From: Gibbula magus
Taxonomy: Eukaryota > Mollusca > Gastropoda > Trochida > Trochidae
Assembly: GCA_936450465.1 (NCBI GenBank)
Contig: OW388290.1
Coordinates: forward strand, 28,757,457-28,821,456
DNA length: 64,000 nt
Reading direction: 5' to 3'
The notes under the pieces are model-generated. The model was not told the origin of the DNA. It was given only the letters and a program-made list of their open reading frames with translations, and did no database searches. This document shows positions 36,201 through 46,389 of this stretch, piece by piece. Numbering within the stretch: the first letter of the stretch is position 1; each line of letters begins with the position of its first letter. Made by a program: the position numbers and the translations under genes.

Positions 36201-38680
36201 AAGAAAGATGGAAACAGTTGTCCTAACTCCTGCATCTTGGTGTAATTCAAACATCCCATAAATTGCCAAATTTTTATTTATAAGATAAATATTTCATATT
36301 GTATTAATCACAGACTGTTTAACAGCTTGAATATTGAAAATAAAATAAAAACTCTTGACAACTTACTCTATATTTGGCATTTATATTATTTTAACTTTAA
36401 CTATTCAAACCTTTTATAAGCCAGTATGCAAACATATTATGAAATATATTTCAAAGATAAATTAATACCTTACTCATATATACCAAGTCAAAATACACCT
36501 TTCTTGAAACCAGGTAAGTCCTGCAATATTCAAAACCCCAAGCCCTCCGGAATGTGATAGTTACTTAACAGTGGATTCACAAAAAATAACCGGCCTTGGA
36601 ATATAATACTTCATACTCTTAATACTGTAATATGTAGCATATTCCTCTATAAACAATGTCACATATGTTCTCAATCTAAATGGTATATATTTTTAACAGC
36701 TCAGAATATACCAATTTGTTTTCAGCGCCTATTTTGAGAGTGCTTGGGAACAGTACATTGAATTGAGAGAACTGAAAACCGGCAAAGTAAAATTTCCTGA
36801 AAACTACGATGACCCTCAAGTGCGGGACCAATTCTACAAAGAAATCAGTTTCGGTGGATGGGGAGGAGCAAGTGGCCACGACTCAACCATCATAGCGTGA
36901 GTAACTGTTGCTGAATGAATAATAAGCTTTGAGCTTTCCTAAGGGCAATTATAGTATTTTGTCAAATCAAACTTCTCAGAAGATGAGAATCATCATCAAC
37001 TGATTTCTGTTATCAGTAAATGTTTTATCTGATAGGTTTGTCACATGTCATGTTGAATCTTGCGAGGGGCTCAACTCACAGGCTGGGGAGGAAATATAGA
37101 TATAGGTAGATATAGGTAATATATATAACAAGGCTTATCAACAGGAATTTTGAACTCCGATATAAATGTTGTTTTAAACATTACCATTAAATGACATCGG
37201 TAAGTATTGTCTGACACGTGTTCCCTAATGCATTATCTATCGTCAACATCGGTCTTACCACTATGTCACCTCCTCAATTAGAGCTACATCACTTTAATTA
37301 CGCCAGGCAATAATTACGGCGTTTCGATAAGACGGCAGTGACGTATCTAGGTCAACAGTTTCGCATGGAAGGCAACCTCTTCTTTCGTTGTTCCATTTCA
37401 CACCACAACAAACGCACGTGTTACACTGTGTTATACTGAGAAAATATCTGCAGCAGTAGGATGTTTGATCTTGATTAATACTGTGTTTTTTGTCTCTTAG
37501 ATATGATGCAATTCTGGGTGCTGGACAGAGCTGGAAAGAATTGTGCAAAAGGTAAATGACTATGAAAATCTCTGAGAAGTTATTATTCTTATCTGTATTT
37601 TGAAGAATAATAAGAACTTAACCTTCAGAATCATTACTCCTTTTATTTATTTCCTTAATATTCCAATATGTTTCGTTGTTGTTTCAATATTATGACTATC
37701 ATGGATATAATGAGTAAAATTACCAGTAGAACTATACCTTTAGTATCTGAACTGTATAACAATAAATATATTCTAACCTAAATGAAAAAAAACCCCAGAA
37801 AGTTTCTCCTTTTCCCAGAGGAATGTTCCATGGTGGAGACAGTGATAGCACAGGCACTATTGCAGCCTGTTGTTTTGGAGCCATGTACGGGTTTACAGGA
37901 GTTCCTCCCAATAATTATGAGGTCAGTCACCCTTTGTAAAGTTTCATTTCTTTAACATTTGTTGAGTACTGGATTAAACAAAAAATTTCTATTTTTTTTA
38001 TAAGTTTTAATTTGATATTCAAATTTTAGACTCATTTTTCAATGCCTTTTCACAGCTTAGCTGATGTTGAATATTCTTACTTACCGAGGAGCCTTTGCTT
38101 TCAGAACCTTGAGTACAGAAAGAGGATTAAAGAAGTAGCTGTAGAACTGTATGAGCTGGCAGAGGCAGATAAACTAATATCTAAACCTGACGATGCACAC
38201 AATCCACAAGGAACTGATATTGACAAACCACTCTCAGAAGGTCCACAACCCTCACCAGAGGCAACATCTTCCCTTCCTCCTCAACCTCCTCCAGAAGCAC
38301 CAGAGGAACAAGATGTTCATCAATCCAGTCTTGATTCACCTAATACTCAAACAGAAGGAAACATATCCTTGGAATCACCTCAAGAGAAGGCTGAAGAACC
38401 TGCAGGTGCTGATGCTGACGGGAAGGAAAATACAAATATTGAAAGCAAACGTGATCCTGCTGATGAAAGCTCCACTCCAAGACCAGCTGAGGGACAGGGA
38501 GAAGCGGAGAACACTGATGGTAGGGTAGAACAAGAAGAAGCTATGGACTCCAATGATGAGACAAAACAAGAAGCTATGGACACTAATGATGGAAAAGGTC
38601 CTTCACAAACAGTCACTTCTGGCTCTCAGGAGGAGAAAGATCAAACTGGCAAACACAGAGAGATAGAAACCCCTGTTTGA
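24315..38680 (+). CDS. ADPRH: ADPRH (ARH1), ADP-ribosylarginine hydrolase with acidic C-terminal tail
   Basis: Exons 24315-24513, 27118-27171, 31494-31592, 31923-31998, 32177-32233, 32525-32646, 33283-33391, 36726-36896, 37501-37551, 37819-37921 and 38105-38680 join in phase to 538 residues. The enzyme removes ADP-ribose from arginine in proteins, using magnesium. Seen: [26 protein letters not shown] (D74, D75), [33 protein letters not shown] and HGGDSDST (D320, D322). These are the ARH1 metal- and substrate-binding motifs, all intact, unlike the inactive ARH2 type. Met17 (24363) matches the usual start of the family, so residues 1-16 may be an extension. Human ARH1 has 357 residues; here about 165 extra residues rich in Pro, Glu, Asp, Ser and Gln follow the conserved helix [10 protein letters not shown]. 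The last exon encodes the whole tail with no stop after the fold. Confidence 0.95.
24830..26110 (+). repeat. Old ~1.3 kb interspersed repeat, copy A
   Basis: In ADPRH intron 1. It aligns, with many changes, to a broken copy at about 52500-61150. Landmarks are TTCGCATG, AATAACGAAC, TAATCCGTGCACATCG, CCTAAATTCCATGGGTTGAA, ATCTAGACTGAATGTC and GTGTGCATGTACA. No coding capacity was recognised. Just upstream, 24668-24800 is similar to 49400-49530. This copy serves as the empty-site reference for three insertions in the other. Confidence 0.65.
27537..27973. mobile_element. Pearl/Helentron-like element, CTCCCGCTGCGCG family
   Basis: It starts TTATCTCCCGCTGCGCG, has GCGTCCGTCTGT and two cores of about 150 bp that each contain a CTTGACCTT/TCAAGGTCAC pair. 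It ends GGGGGATCAT, the hairpin GTCACCTTAGTGAC, then AACTACTTGTT. The end matches the element at 43137-44052 although the cores differ. It lies in ADPRH intron 2. Confidence 0.65.
28283..28518 (+). repeat. Minisatellite with GGCAGGCGTCTATT units
   Basis: GGC(A/T)GGCGTCTATT-like units occur in two related blocks (28283-28372 and 28443-28518), each opening with a TATTATTTTCA variant. It touches the left TTAA of the next element. It lies in ADPRH intron 2. Confidence 0.6.
29000..29652. mobile_element. Pearl/Helentron-like element, CCCACCGGTA family
   Basis: The head hairpin is ATCCCACCGGTATGTAATAC (continuing to CGTGGGAT), followed by a CCGTCTGTCCGTCC run. Two and a half cores of about 176 bp carry CGTTTCCATAGAAACATG. 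The head plus CCGTC run then occurs a second time (29488-29550). The element ends GGTGGGATAT, the hairpin GTCATCTTCTGATGAC, then TCTTGTT. The repeated head implies that one element copied into another or an internal duplication. Confidence 0.68.
31250..31403 (+). repeat. Minisatellite with CGTCTCTCGCTGTGAG units
   Basis: Three and a half units of about 45 bp carry (A/G)CGTCTCTCGCTGTGAG, at about 31262, 31306, 31350 and 31392. The third runs into GCGAGAG and so forms a hairpin. It lies at the right end of the TTAA-flanked element. Confidence 0.65.
33040..33252 (+). repeat. CT microsatellite beside the ADPRH exon 7 acceptor
   Basis: About 210 bp of (CT)n with TCTG interruptions on the left, pure CT in the middle and four CTCGATCT variants on the right. 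It ends about 30 bp before the acceptor at 33281-33282. Translations of it on either strand are Ser/Leu or Arg/Glu runs without meaning. The mirror-symmetric purine/pyrimidine tract could form triplex DNA. Confidence 0.9.
34340..35401. mobile_element. 1.06 kb DNA element with 8-bp target duplication
   Basis: It is flanked by ATCTAAAC at 34332-34339 and 35402-35409. The unoccupied paralogue near 21452 has ATCTAAAC once. Inverted ends are GGTAGTCACCCATCTGACAG and, reversed, GGTTATATGTCATCTGACAG; the motif CTGACAGA is repeated next to both ends. No coding capacity is seen. An 8-bp duplication fits hAT- or P-type transposases; the family is not settled. Confidence 0.78.
34690..35310. repeat. Inner inverted repeat of the 34.3-35.4 kb element
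   Basis: Arms of about 100 bp at 34696-34790 and 35185-35305 face each other. Both carry ATTCTCTTCCCACAG, TTACTCCCTTCAGATTT and CGCTTGAAAT (reversed in the right arm). It may be a second, older foldback nested inside the element. Confidence 0.65.
35650..35973. mobile_element. Pearl-like remnant, GCTCATCAGG family
   Basis: It ends CTGATGAACTACAGAGCC, AATGACTCTATTTTT, matching the right end of 22922-23547. The head is missing and only one core is left. Confidence 0.55.
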
Positions 38681-39617
38681 AGATATATATTCACTATAGC
38701 AATGTTAAACACTCACACCCAGAAAGTTAGTTTCAAAGATAATAGATTAGTTACCATGGACAGTGATTCTCCAAAAAAGTCAATATGAAAAATTCATAAA
38801 GTCAGTTTGAAGAACTATTGCAGTTAATCATTGAACTGTGAAGATAACTTCAAGTTTATTTTCAATATAACCTAAAGAATTCTCTATGAAGACATCAGGT
38901 TTACCTTGCATGAGCAGGTTCTTACTTGTCTATATTATGTCTTGGTTCATTTCTGTGCATCCATCCATCATACCTTTGCTGGCATCAGATGACATCAGTA
39001 AACTTTTTACAACGGCATCTTTTCATCTACCTAGTTTGTTCATCAATGATAGACATGGTAGCATTATCCTTAAACGTTTTAAACAACTCCTCCAAAAACC
39101 ACTTTGCATACTTTCTTGAAACCAGGGGTACTTTGTTTCGCTCCCTTCACTTTGAAACTTAACCCCTCGATTTTTAGGTGGCAAAAGGCTTGATGCGCTG
39201 GGTTCACGAAAAAATGGAAAGTCCCTTTGCTAATCATAGCACACCAATGGCCAACCGTGTTTCTCAATTCCTTGACGTAACCAAATAAGGAGGTAAATTA
39301 TGATTTAAACAATGACCTTGAAGCGGAGTTTTAGTGTCGCACATGCTTGACGAAACAGTCCAATATCGTCTTAATTGCCTCAAATTGTATTTTATACTTC
39401 TGGCATTGAAAGAGCGACATTTGTTCATATAAATTCTACAAAGCATACCCTAACTCCTGCGCATACTGTCAACTCGTTCAAAAGAGAACATTGCAATGTC
39501 ATGATGATAGCTTGTAGATATAACAAGTGCTTTTCAGCCGAGCTGCAAAGTATGAAACACTTCAAAACCAATATCTTACATTCTGGTTCTGTGAAAGGCT
39601 ACTTGAGTGTTATTAGC
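38681..39617 (+). other. ADPRH 3' untranslated region and downstream
   Basis: I see no canonical AATAAA in the first 900 bp after the stop, so the true 3' end is unclear. At 39178-39288 a 36-codon open frame (VAKGLMRWVHEKMESPFA, and on, to TAA) starts directly after an acceptor-like CTCGATTTTTAG. It has no recognised homology and may be chance. Confidence 0.35.
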
Positions 39618-40566
39618 ATTCCCGACTTAGTCGTGACTGCTATCAGTTTTCGCACAGTTTCCGTCGCTGGCGCGTTTTGTAATGGCTATAACTTTTTTCC
39701 TAGAAAGTTTTGAGAACTCATATACATAACTTCTTACTTATGCCCCTGGGGAATTTTTTTGACATGTTCATATTTAAGGTCAAAGGTCAAGGTCACGAGT
39801 TATTCAACTATTAACACTTTGAATCATTACATGATTGTTATACACAATGAAAAGTGATCACTGATTGTGTGACCTTGAATTTTAAAGGTCAAGGTCACCA
39901 AATATGGTCAAGGTCACCAGTTCTGAAATCACTAAATAACCTTTTCCTAAGAAGGTATTAACACCTCATATACATAGCATCTTTCTTATAAACCTGGTGA
40001 ATGATTTTGACATGTTCACATTCAAGGTCAAAGGTCAAGGTCATGAGTTCTGAAATCACTAAAAAAAATTCCTTGTAAACACGATAACTTGAAAAATATT
40101 TGTGCTATCAGGCTCTTATTTGGTGTATATCAACTATGGAGAAAGGCCAAAATTTGAAAAGGTTTTTGCTAACATCCGTCAACGGTCAAGGTCACAGCGA
40201 GGGCACGACTTAAGCATGCTTTTGCGAAAATGTCTTATTTCAACTATTAACACTTTGAATCATTACATGATTGTTATACACAATGAAAAGTGATCACTGA
40301 TTGTGTGACCTTGAAGGTCAAAAGTCAAGGTCATGAGATATTGCTTAAGGCCATGTTTACCCTTTAATTAAATTTTGAAATCTGAAATAGGTTTTAAGAT
40401 CAAACTTGTGAAAAGTGACCCCAGTGATGATTCAACTTGTAAGTAATAACTCGAATAATGAAAAAAAAATTGTTTTATTGATGCTGATGTGAAGGGGGAA
40501 AAGGGAAAGGGCGAGACCCTAAGTTTCGGGGCTGCTCTGCTTTTGCGGTGTCCCGCAAACGCTCGT
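39618..40566 (-). repeat. AGGTCA-rich repeat family, copy b
   Basis: Reverse orientation to copy a. It begins GCTATCAGTTTTCGCAC and ends GCTTTTGCGGTGTCCCGCAA (head hairpin). It contains AAGGTCAAAGGTCAAGGTCA twice (39775, 40025). It holds the undisturbed TTAA (40345-40348) that carries an insertion in copy c. Confidence 0.72.
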
Positions 40567-41708
40567 TTAACTCATTAATAAGAAAAACCCATGTAAGGAT
40601 GTTCCACAAACTGATAATGCAGAGATTAGGAAAATTAGGGGTTTTGGGAAATCCTTTTGACAAGAATATATTGAAGGTCAAGATCATTGTACAAAGTTCA
40701 ACCATTTAGACTCTTCATTCATTTATTCAATATATATTTCTTTAAATTTGGTAATGCTATTGTCGATTTGGCATGTCAAACGCAAAAGAAAACCCAGCAC
40801 ATCATATACAGGACAACCAAATTGTTGGTTAAATTTAGGAAAAACACAGTCTTTTCAAAAGGACTTGTTAGTTCTGTGTTACATTGAACTTCAAACTGCA
40901 TTTTGCTATACCTTAAGATCTTAACTTCTGATTTTGGTTTTGGGAACAAAATTAAAAACAAGGAATTTGTAAGTCTTATTTTACCTGTACTAATGTTAGT
41001 TGTGCTATTTTGAATATTTAGAAGACACCATCAGAGTGTCATTTATTGTTGTGAGATGTATGAAAAGATCGCATTGCAGTTGATAACAAAAAACTATACA
41101 AGTTCTTTTGATTGTTGAATAGTATTGACACATTGTGATTATAATTATTTTATTCTACTTATATCGTCCTTTTTAATATATTATATATTCATTACTAATG
41201 TTTATTTTATTACTTTTTAATTCATTTTCATAAAATGATAATAAATAAATAAACACACAAATAATAACTTTTATTGTTAATCTTTGACAGCCAATCAGAA
41301 ATGAAAGGAGAAATACTCAAATGATATTTTAAAACTGTTATTATTTCACAGAATAATTTCTGAAAAGAATCAAATTGCTTTGAAGGTACTGACTTAGTGT
41401 AGGATATGGTCTGAAAGTCTCCATTAATTGGCATGGGGATTGATCAATGACAACAAAGCAAAAAATTCTAAACTATCGGTGTCTTTGCGGACCCATATCC
41501 ATTTTAAACAAAGTTTGGAGTTTGTTTCTCAGAACTGTAGTCATGAAAATATAGATATTGAGCACAAAAAGTAAGGTTATATTTTCTTGCTTGCAAGTCA
41601 AATATTGGAACTATAACATTTACTGAAAGAGGTTGTGCATTACTTGAAAACTAGAAAAGCACCTGTACAGCAGTCACTTACTAAGACATCTAGGCCATTG
41701 GCAAGACA

Positions 41709-42026
41709 GTGACTGAAGAACAGAACCCATCCGCCATGCCTCCTGGCACCCAACAACCATCATCCTCCAAGAGTCCACCATATGCTGGGAGAAATGGACA
41801 AGACAACTATTTCCGAGTGCACTCTGATATTTCTAACTTTTCCCTCCTGGAATCCTTCCAATTGCAAGCCAAGTCTTTTGGACCAGGAGACGCCACTGAC
41901 CTTTATGTTTCCTCACCTATGAAGGCCTCTCCCCCTATGTTGCACCTCCTTCCCAATCCATTCCGCCCTCCTCCACAACCAATAGCCAAACTTAAAGGAA
42001 CCCACCTTCCATGGTCAACTCAGTAG
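41709..42026 (+). other. Open frame of 105 codons, unknown
   Basis: A proline- and serine-rich product without recognised domain (MPPGTQQPSSSKSPP near the start, PNPFRPPPQP near the end). No splice signals or neighbours support it, and it ends six bases before a MITE fragment. It could be the relic of a retrotransposon gag or chance. The stretch 40,567-41,708 before it shows nothing recognisable except A/T-rich DNA with AATAAA motifs near 41,236. Confidence 0.2.
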
Positions 42027-42035
42027 CTAGCTTAA

Positions 42036-42165
42036 AGGTGCATCCATTGTGTTGTTTGCCAAATGTTATAAACTGTGATGATATGAAGGTAAAAGTACTG
42101 ATTTCTGACCAAAAACCGGACAATTAACCGCTATTGACGCGACAACTACTCAAACGTAATTAGCA
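42036..42165 (+). repeat. TTAA-type MITE, truncated fragment
   Basis: It starts AGGTGCATCCATTGTGTTGT directly after TTAA (42032-42035). It follows the element at 42716 through AAAACCGGACAAT and breaks off near 42165. Confidence 0.65.
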
Positions 42166-42715
42166 GCCCAGACTAAAACTAAGTCGGGGATGCTATCAGT
42201 GTTTGCGCACTTTCCATCGCCGCCACGTTTTGTATTGGCTATAACTTTTTTCCTAGAAGGTTTTGAGAACTCATATACATAACTTCCCGCGTTTTGTATT
42301 GGCTGTAACTTTTTTCCTAGAAGGTTTTGAGAACTCATATACATAGCTTCTTTCTTATATACCTGGGGAATCATTTTGACATGTTCACATTCAAGGTCAA
42401 AGGTCATGGTCATGAGTTTTGAAATCACTACAAAAATCCTTGTAAACACGATAACTTCAAAAACGTTTGTGCTATCAGGCTCTTATTTGGTATATATCAA
42501 CTATGGAGAAAGACCAAGATTTGAATTTTTTTTCGCTAAAATCTGTCAAAGGTCAAGGTCACAGCGAGGTCACAACTTAAGCATGCATTTGCAAACATGC
42601 CTTATTTCAACTATTAACACTTTGAGTCATTGCATAATTGTTATACACAATGAAAAGTAACCAATGATGGTGTGACCTTGAAGGTCAAAGGTCAAGGTCA
42701 TGAGATATTGGTTAA

Positions 42716-44131
42716 AGGTACATCCATTGTGTTGTTGGGGGTCAAATATGCCAAAAGTTATAAATGGTCTTACTTTATCGAGAAGTACCAACTGTTACCG
42801 AAAACTACCATTTTGACGATACTCGACTCAGTATATTGACGATATGAAGGTAAAAGTGTCGATTTCCGATCGAAAACCGGACAATGCACCGCGTGTGGCG
42901 CGCGCCAATGAGTTAAACGTAATTTTGGAATCTTATTTAAACCAGATGAAATAGAAAAATTGGGTTGATAATGTTTAATAGGTCATATAACTACTGTGCG
43001 TGTAAATAGGACATGCTCTTTCGGTTTCTGCACATGCATAATGATGTTACTCGATTTTAATTGGAAACTAGAAATTATGACATATTTGGCGATTGGGGAT
43101 GAATATGCAAGCTTAGTGAATTTGTTGTCCCCCGCCGCAACGCAGGACGGGGGACTATGTATTCAGCGGCGTCCGTACGTACGTCACATTTCTTGTTTAC
43201 GCGATATCTTATGAAGCGTTGCATCCAAAGTCTTCAAATTTCATGTCTGCCTACATTGTGGGAAGACGCAGACACCAGTCAATTTTGGTGACCTTGGTCT
43301 TATTTTCAAGGTCACCACGACACTTTGACCACTTTTTGAACTCTTGTTTACGCGATATCTCGTGAAGCGTTGCATCCAAAGTCTTCAAATTTGGTTTCTG
43401 CCTACATTGTGGTAAGACGCAGACACCAGTCACTTTTGGTGACCTTGGCCTTATTTTCAAGGTCACCATGACACTTTGACCACTCTTTGAACTCTTGTTA
43501 AGGCGATATCTCATGAAACATTGCATCCAAAGTCTTCAAATTAGTTGTAAGCCTACATTGGGGAAAGACACAGACACCAGTTTATTTTGGTGACCTTGAC
43601 CTTATTTTCAAGGTCACCGCAACACTTTGAGCCCTTTTCTAACTCTTGTTAACGCGATATATATCTTTACCAGTTGGACTCAAAGTCTTCAAATTTGGTG
43701 TCAGTCTACACTGGGGGATGACGCAGATACCAGGGGATATTGGTGACCTTGACCTTATTTTCAAAGTCACTACAACACTTTGACCACTTTTCAAACTCTT
43801 GTTATCACCATTTATTATGACCGGTTGGACCAAATGTTTTCAAATTTGGTGTCAGTCTACATTGGAGGATGACGCGGACGCCAGTCGATTTGGTGACCAT
43901 GACCTTATTTTCAAGGTCACCACAACACTTTGACCACTTTTAGAACTCTTATTAACACGATATATCATGAACCCAAGTAGCTCCAATGATGTGTCTTACT
44001 AGCTCAATGTCACCGGCGGGGGACATTGCCATGTTAGTGGCAAACACTTGTTTGTATTGTAAACAGCACATATGGTGTGTTGGAACGTATGAAAGCCAAA
44101 TAAAATTGTATGAAACACAATGGATGTACCT
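42716..44131 (+). mobile_element. TTAA-type MITE, copy 2, carrying a nested element
   Basis: Inverted ends AGGTACATCCATTGTGTT (42716-42733) and AACACAATGGATGTACCT (to 44131) lie between TTAA copies (42712-42715, 44132-44135). Copy b of the host repeat has TTAA once at this place. Without the nested 43137-44052, about 500 bp remain, the same as copy 1 at 653-1136. Confidence 0.8.
43137..44052. mobile_element. Pearl/Helentron-like element with five to six cores
   Basis: The head hairpin is TCCCCCGCCGCAACGCAGGA, CGGGGGA, followed by GCGTCCGTACGTACGTC. Core units of about 152 bp start near 43191, 43344, 43495, 43643, 43798 and 43948 (TTGTT(T/A)ACGCGATAT), each with TTTTCAAGGTCACC. The element ends GGGGGACA, the hairpin TTGCCATGTTAGTGGCAA, then ACACTTGTT. 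It is nested inside a MITE that is nested inside an AGGTCA repeat. Confidence 0.75.
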
Positions 44132-44394
44132 TTAAGGCCATGTTAATCCTTTGATCCAATTTTGAAATCAGAAATAGGTTTTAAGAACAAACTTGTGAAA
44201 AGTGACCCCAGCGATGATTCAACTTGTTAGACTGACTTGACTGAATAATGAACAATTTTTTTTTAAATTCCCATTTTATTTATGCTGACGAGAAGGCGGA
44301 ACAGGGAAAGGCGAGACCCAAAGTTTAGGGGCTGCTCTGCTTTTGCGGTGTCCCGCAAACGCTCATCTAGTTTGTTAACTTCTTTTACAACAAG

Positions 44395-44545
44395 ACAAAT
44401 TTCGGTTGATAGTGCTTGATAGGTCATTTAACTACTGTGCATGTAACGGTTTCTGCACGTATTTTGTTCGATTTTCATTGAAAACTAGTAATTATGATAT
44501 ATATGGCGATTGGGGATGTATATGCAAGTTAAGTGAAAATAATTT
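44395..44545 (+). repeat. TTAA-type MITE, internal fragment
   Basis: It matches 42965-43130 (GGTCATTTAACTACTGTGCA, GGCGATTGGGGATG, TATGCAAG) and lacks the ends. Confidence 0.55.
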
Positions 44546-45817
44546 AACTGAACTTAGCAAATAACCTATGTTGGCAGGTATTAAAGACAAATGAAATACG
44601 CATCTGTAACATTTAACAGATAAGCCCCACTAGATCCAATCTTGTATCTCTACTCTACGCACACGTCATTGGCTTGGTTGGTTTTATTAACTAGGAGAAT
44701 GATTGGAACAAGTTACCCAACCTAAAATGTCCCCCTTAGCTTGGTCTGAAGTTGAGTTTGATACAAAAGAAACACATCCAAATCTTCTTCATCCATGGCT
44801 TCTTCAGGTCCAAGATCTTCCTTCATCTTCAACTAGGGCTCATCTATCGACAAACGGTTAAATGGCCATCATCTCACCTGATCAACTCTACACCTAGGTT
44901 AGCTCAACCCACATCAGTAAACTGATGGCACCATCATTAACATCCTTGACCTTGAAAAATGTTTTGGGGTGTTTCTCAACCTGAAAGACATTGCAAATAA
45001 CTTCGTGAGAGAAGTGAACACAGAATTTTCACTCATGGAAAGTTCTGATGATGTACGTAACGTTTGCATGTAAGTTACAAGTATCGTGTCTGACGTATCT
45101 AAATAGACAATGACAATTGACACAACAGGCTCCATAGACTTTGTAAAAAGTGAAGATAGAATGTTTATTTTCGGAAAATTCTGAAAGTGCAAGTGGATGT
45201 TGAGTATAAGGCATACTGCGTAGACAAGTTGTGCAACGTTACCCAACGTACCTATGTGTTTCTGGCTTGAAAGTTCGAGTATGAAGCTGGGTCCTGTCTT
45301 TCAGTATATGTCATTGTACACGCAGTAGGAGAGTGCGAATGACAACTCCATAGGTTTTTCTTGTGCACACTGTCATTAAAAGGTGACATAGTGCTTTTTA
45401 AGTATCTGAATAACAATTAGTACAATGAAGTCCCCCAGCCAGTCATTAATGAATAAAACGATAAGGCGACTCGGTAAATGAGGAGGCTTTCAGAAAGTGT
45501 TCTGTCTGAATGGAACCCATAACTTAATCAAAAAAATTAGCGAGAAACCTTCAAAATATAAACAACACATTAATGTAAAGTCTTACATATTAACATAGAT
45601 ACACATAAACACAATACGACGTTTAAACAGTAGTTTATTTACTTTAAGATACCTTTAAATTGAACGACGATATTCTCAAAGGCAAGTTTTCATTTGAAAG
45701 ATCATAGCCTTCTTCATTGCCTCGATTGAATTAATTAATGTTTGGTGCCATGAACTCACTGTATACTTTGCTTAAACTTTGTCGTAAGTCCAAGGATTTG
45801 AGCAAAATAGCTGAATT

Positions 45818-46087
45818 TCAATCTGAGCCATCCTTAAGGCCATAGATTGTTTTGTTCAAATACTTGTTCACTGTACATTTTTTCCTTTTTTTATCCGTTT
45901 TGTGGAAGCGCCCTACATCACCTTCATGAGATTTAACTTGCAAATTGGTAAGGATCGACAACAGAACCTTACGGTATATTCGCGGTAGTATAAATCGGTG
46001 ATTTGGAAGCATTGTGGTAACTTCTAAACATTTGTGGACAGACATATGAGTCATTCTAAAACAATGTGGACATTTCCTGTCCTCCAT
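45818..46087 (-). other. Open frame of 89 codons, Cys/His-rich start, unknown
   Basis: The product begins MEDRKCPHCFRMTHMSVHKC, with two CxxC/HxC-like spacings that could bind zinc, then a basic stretch (TDKKRKK). No domain is recognised and no splice partners were found. From 44,546 to 46,380 I see no other gene or repeat. It may be a gene fragment or a transposon relic. Confidence 0.25.
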
Positions 46088-46389
46088 ATTCTAAGGTGTC
46101 TATATCACCGAGAACGGTCAGAATTGAGCTGTTTTTATGTTTAATATAAATGTAAACACCTAATATGACTAAAACAACACTTTCATTTGTAAATATATAC
46201 CCTATTAATTTTTAATGTGATTAATAAGATTTTTAAAATGGTTAATTTGCTATGTCCCAGTTTAGAGAAATGCAATTTCAAACGTCTGCCATTTGATAAT
46301 ACAAATGTCAAAATATTATTATTTCCACATGTGGTTGAAAGTTACAACAATTTCTGATTTGTATCAACTCAATCTAGGCTTATGTTTAA

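Larger units (their letters stand above)
42190..44366 (-). repeat. AGGTCA-rich repeat family, copy c (interrupted)
   Basis: Its ends match copies a and b (GCTATCAG at the left, hairpin head GCTTTTGCGGTGTCCCGCAA at the right). A short block, TTTTCCTAGAAGGTTTTGAG, is duplicated at 42249 and 42312. It is broken at TTAA by 42716-44131. Confidence 0.7.

Noticed and set aside
40102..42660. A similar open frame (LVYINYGERP..., RSRSQRGH..., MIVIHNEK) in three AGGTCA-repeat copies (also 13668-13973 minus), suggesting a conserved small protein
   Set aside because: The sister core units in copy a (rebuilt at 13200-13440 and 14040-14400) carry stops in the same frame (TAG or TGA), and the frame has no fixed start. 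Its spread follows DNA-level repeat homology.
43251..43833. Minus-strand frames with repeated KSGQSVVVTLKIR-like blocks
   Set aside because: They are translations of the 152-bp tandem cores of the pearl-like element, not a repeat protein.
44930..45075. A plus-strand open stretch (IINILDLEKCFGVFLNLKDI...) followed by a good donor GTAAGT
   Set aside because: It looks protein-like, but the in-frame stop just upstream coincides with the only nearby acceptor, and I found no partner exon or known domain.
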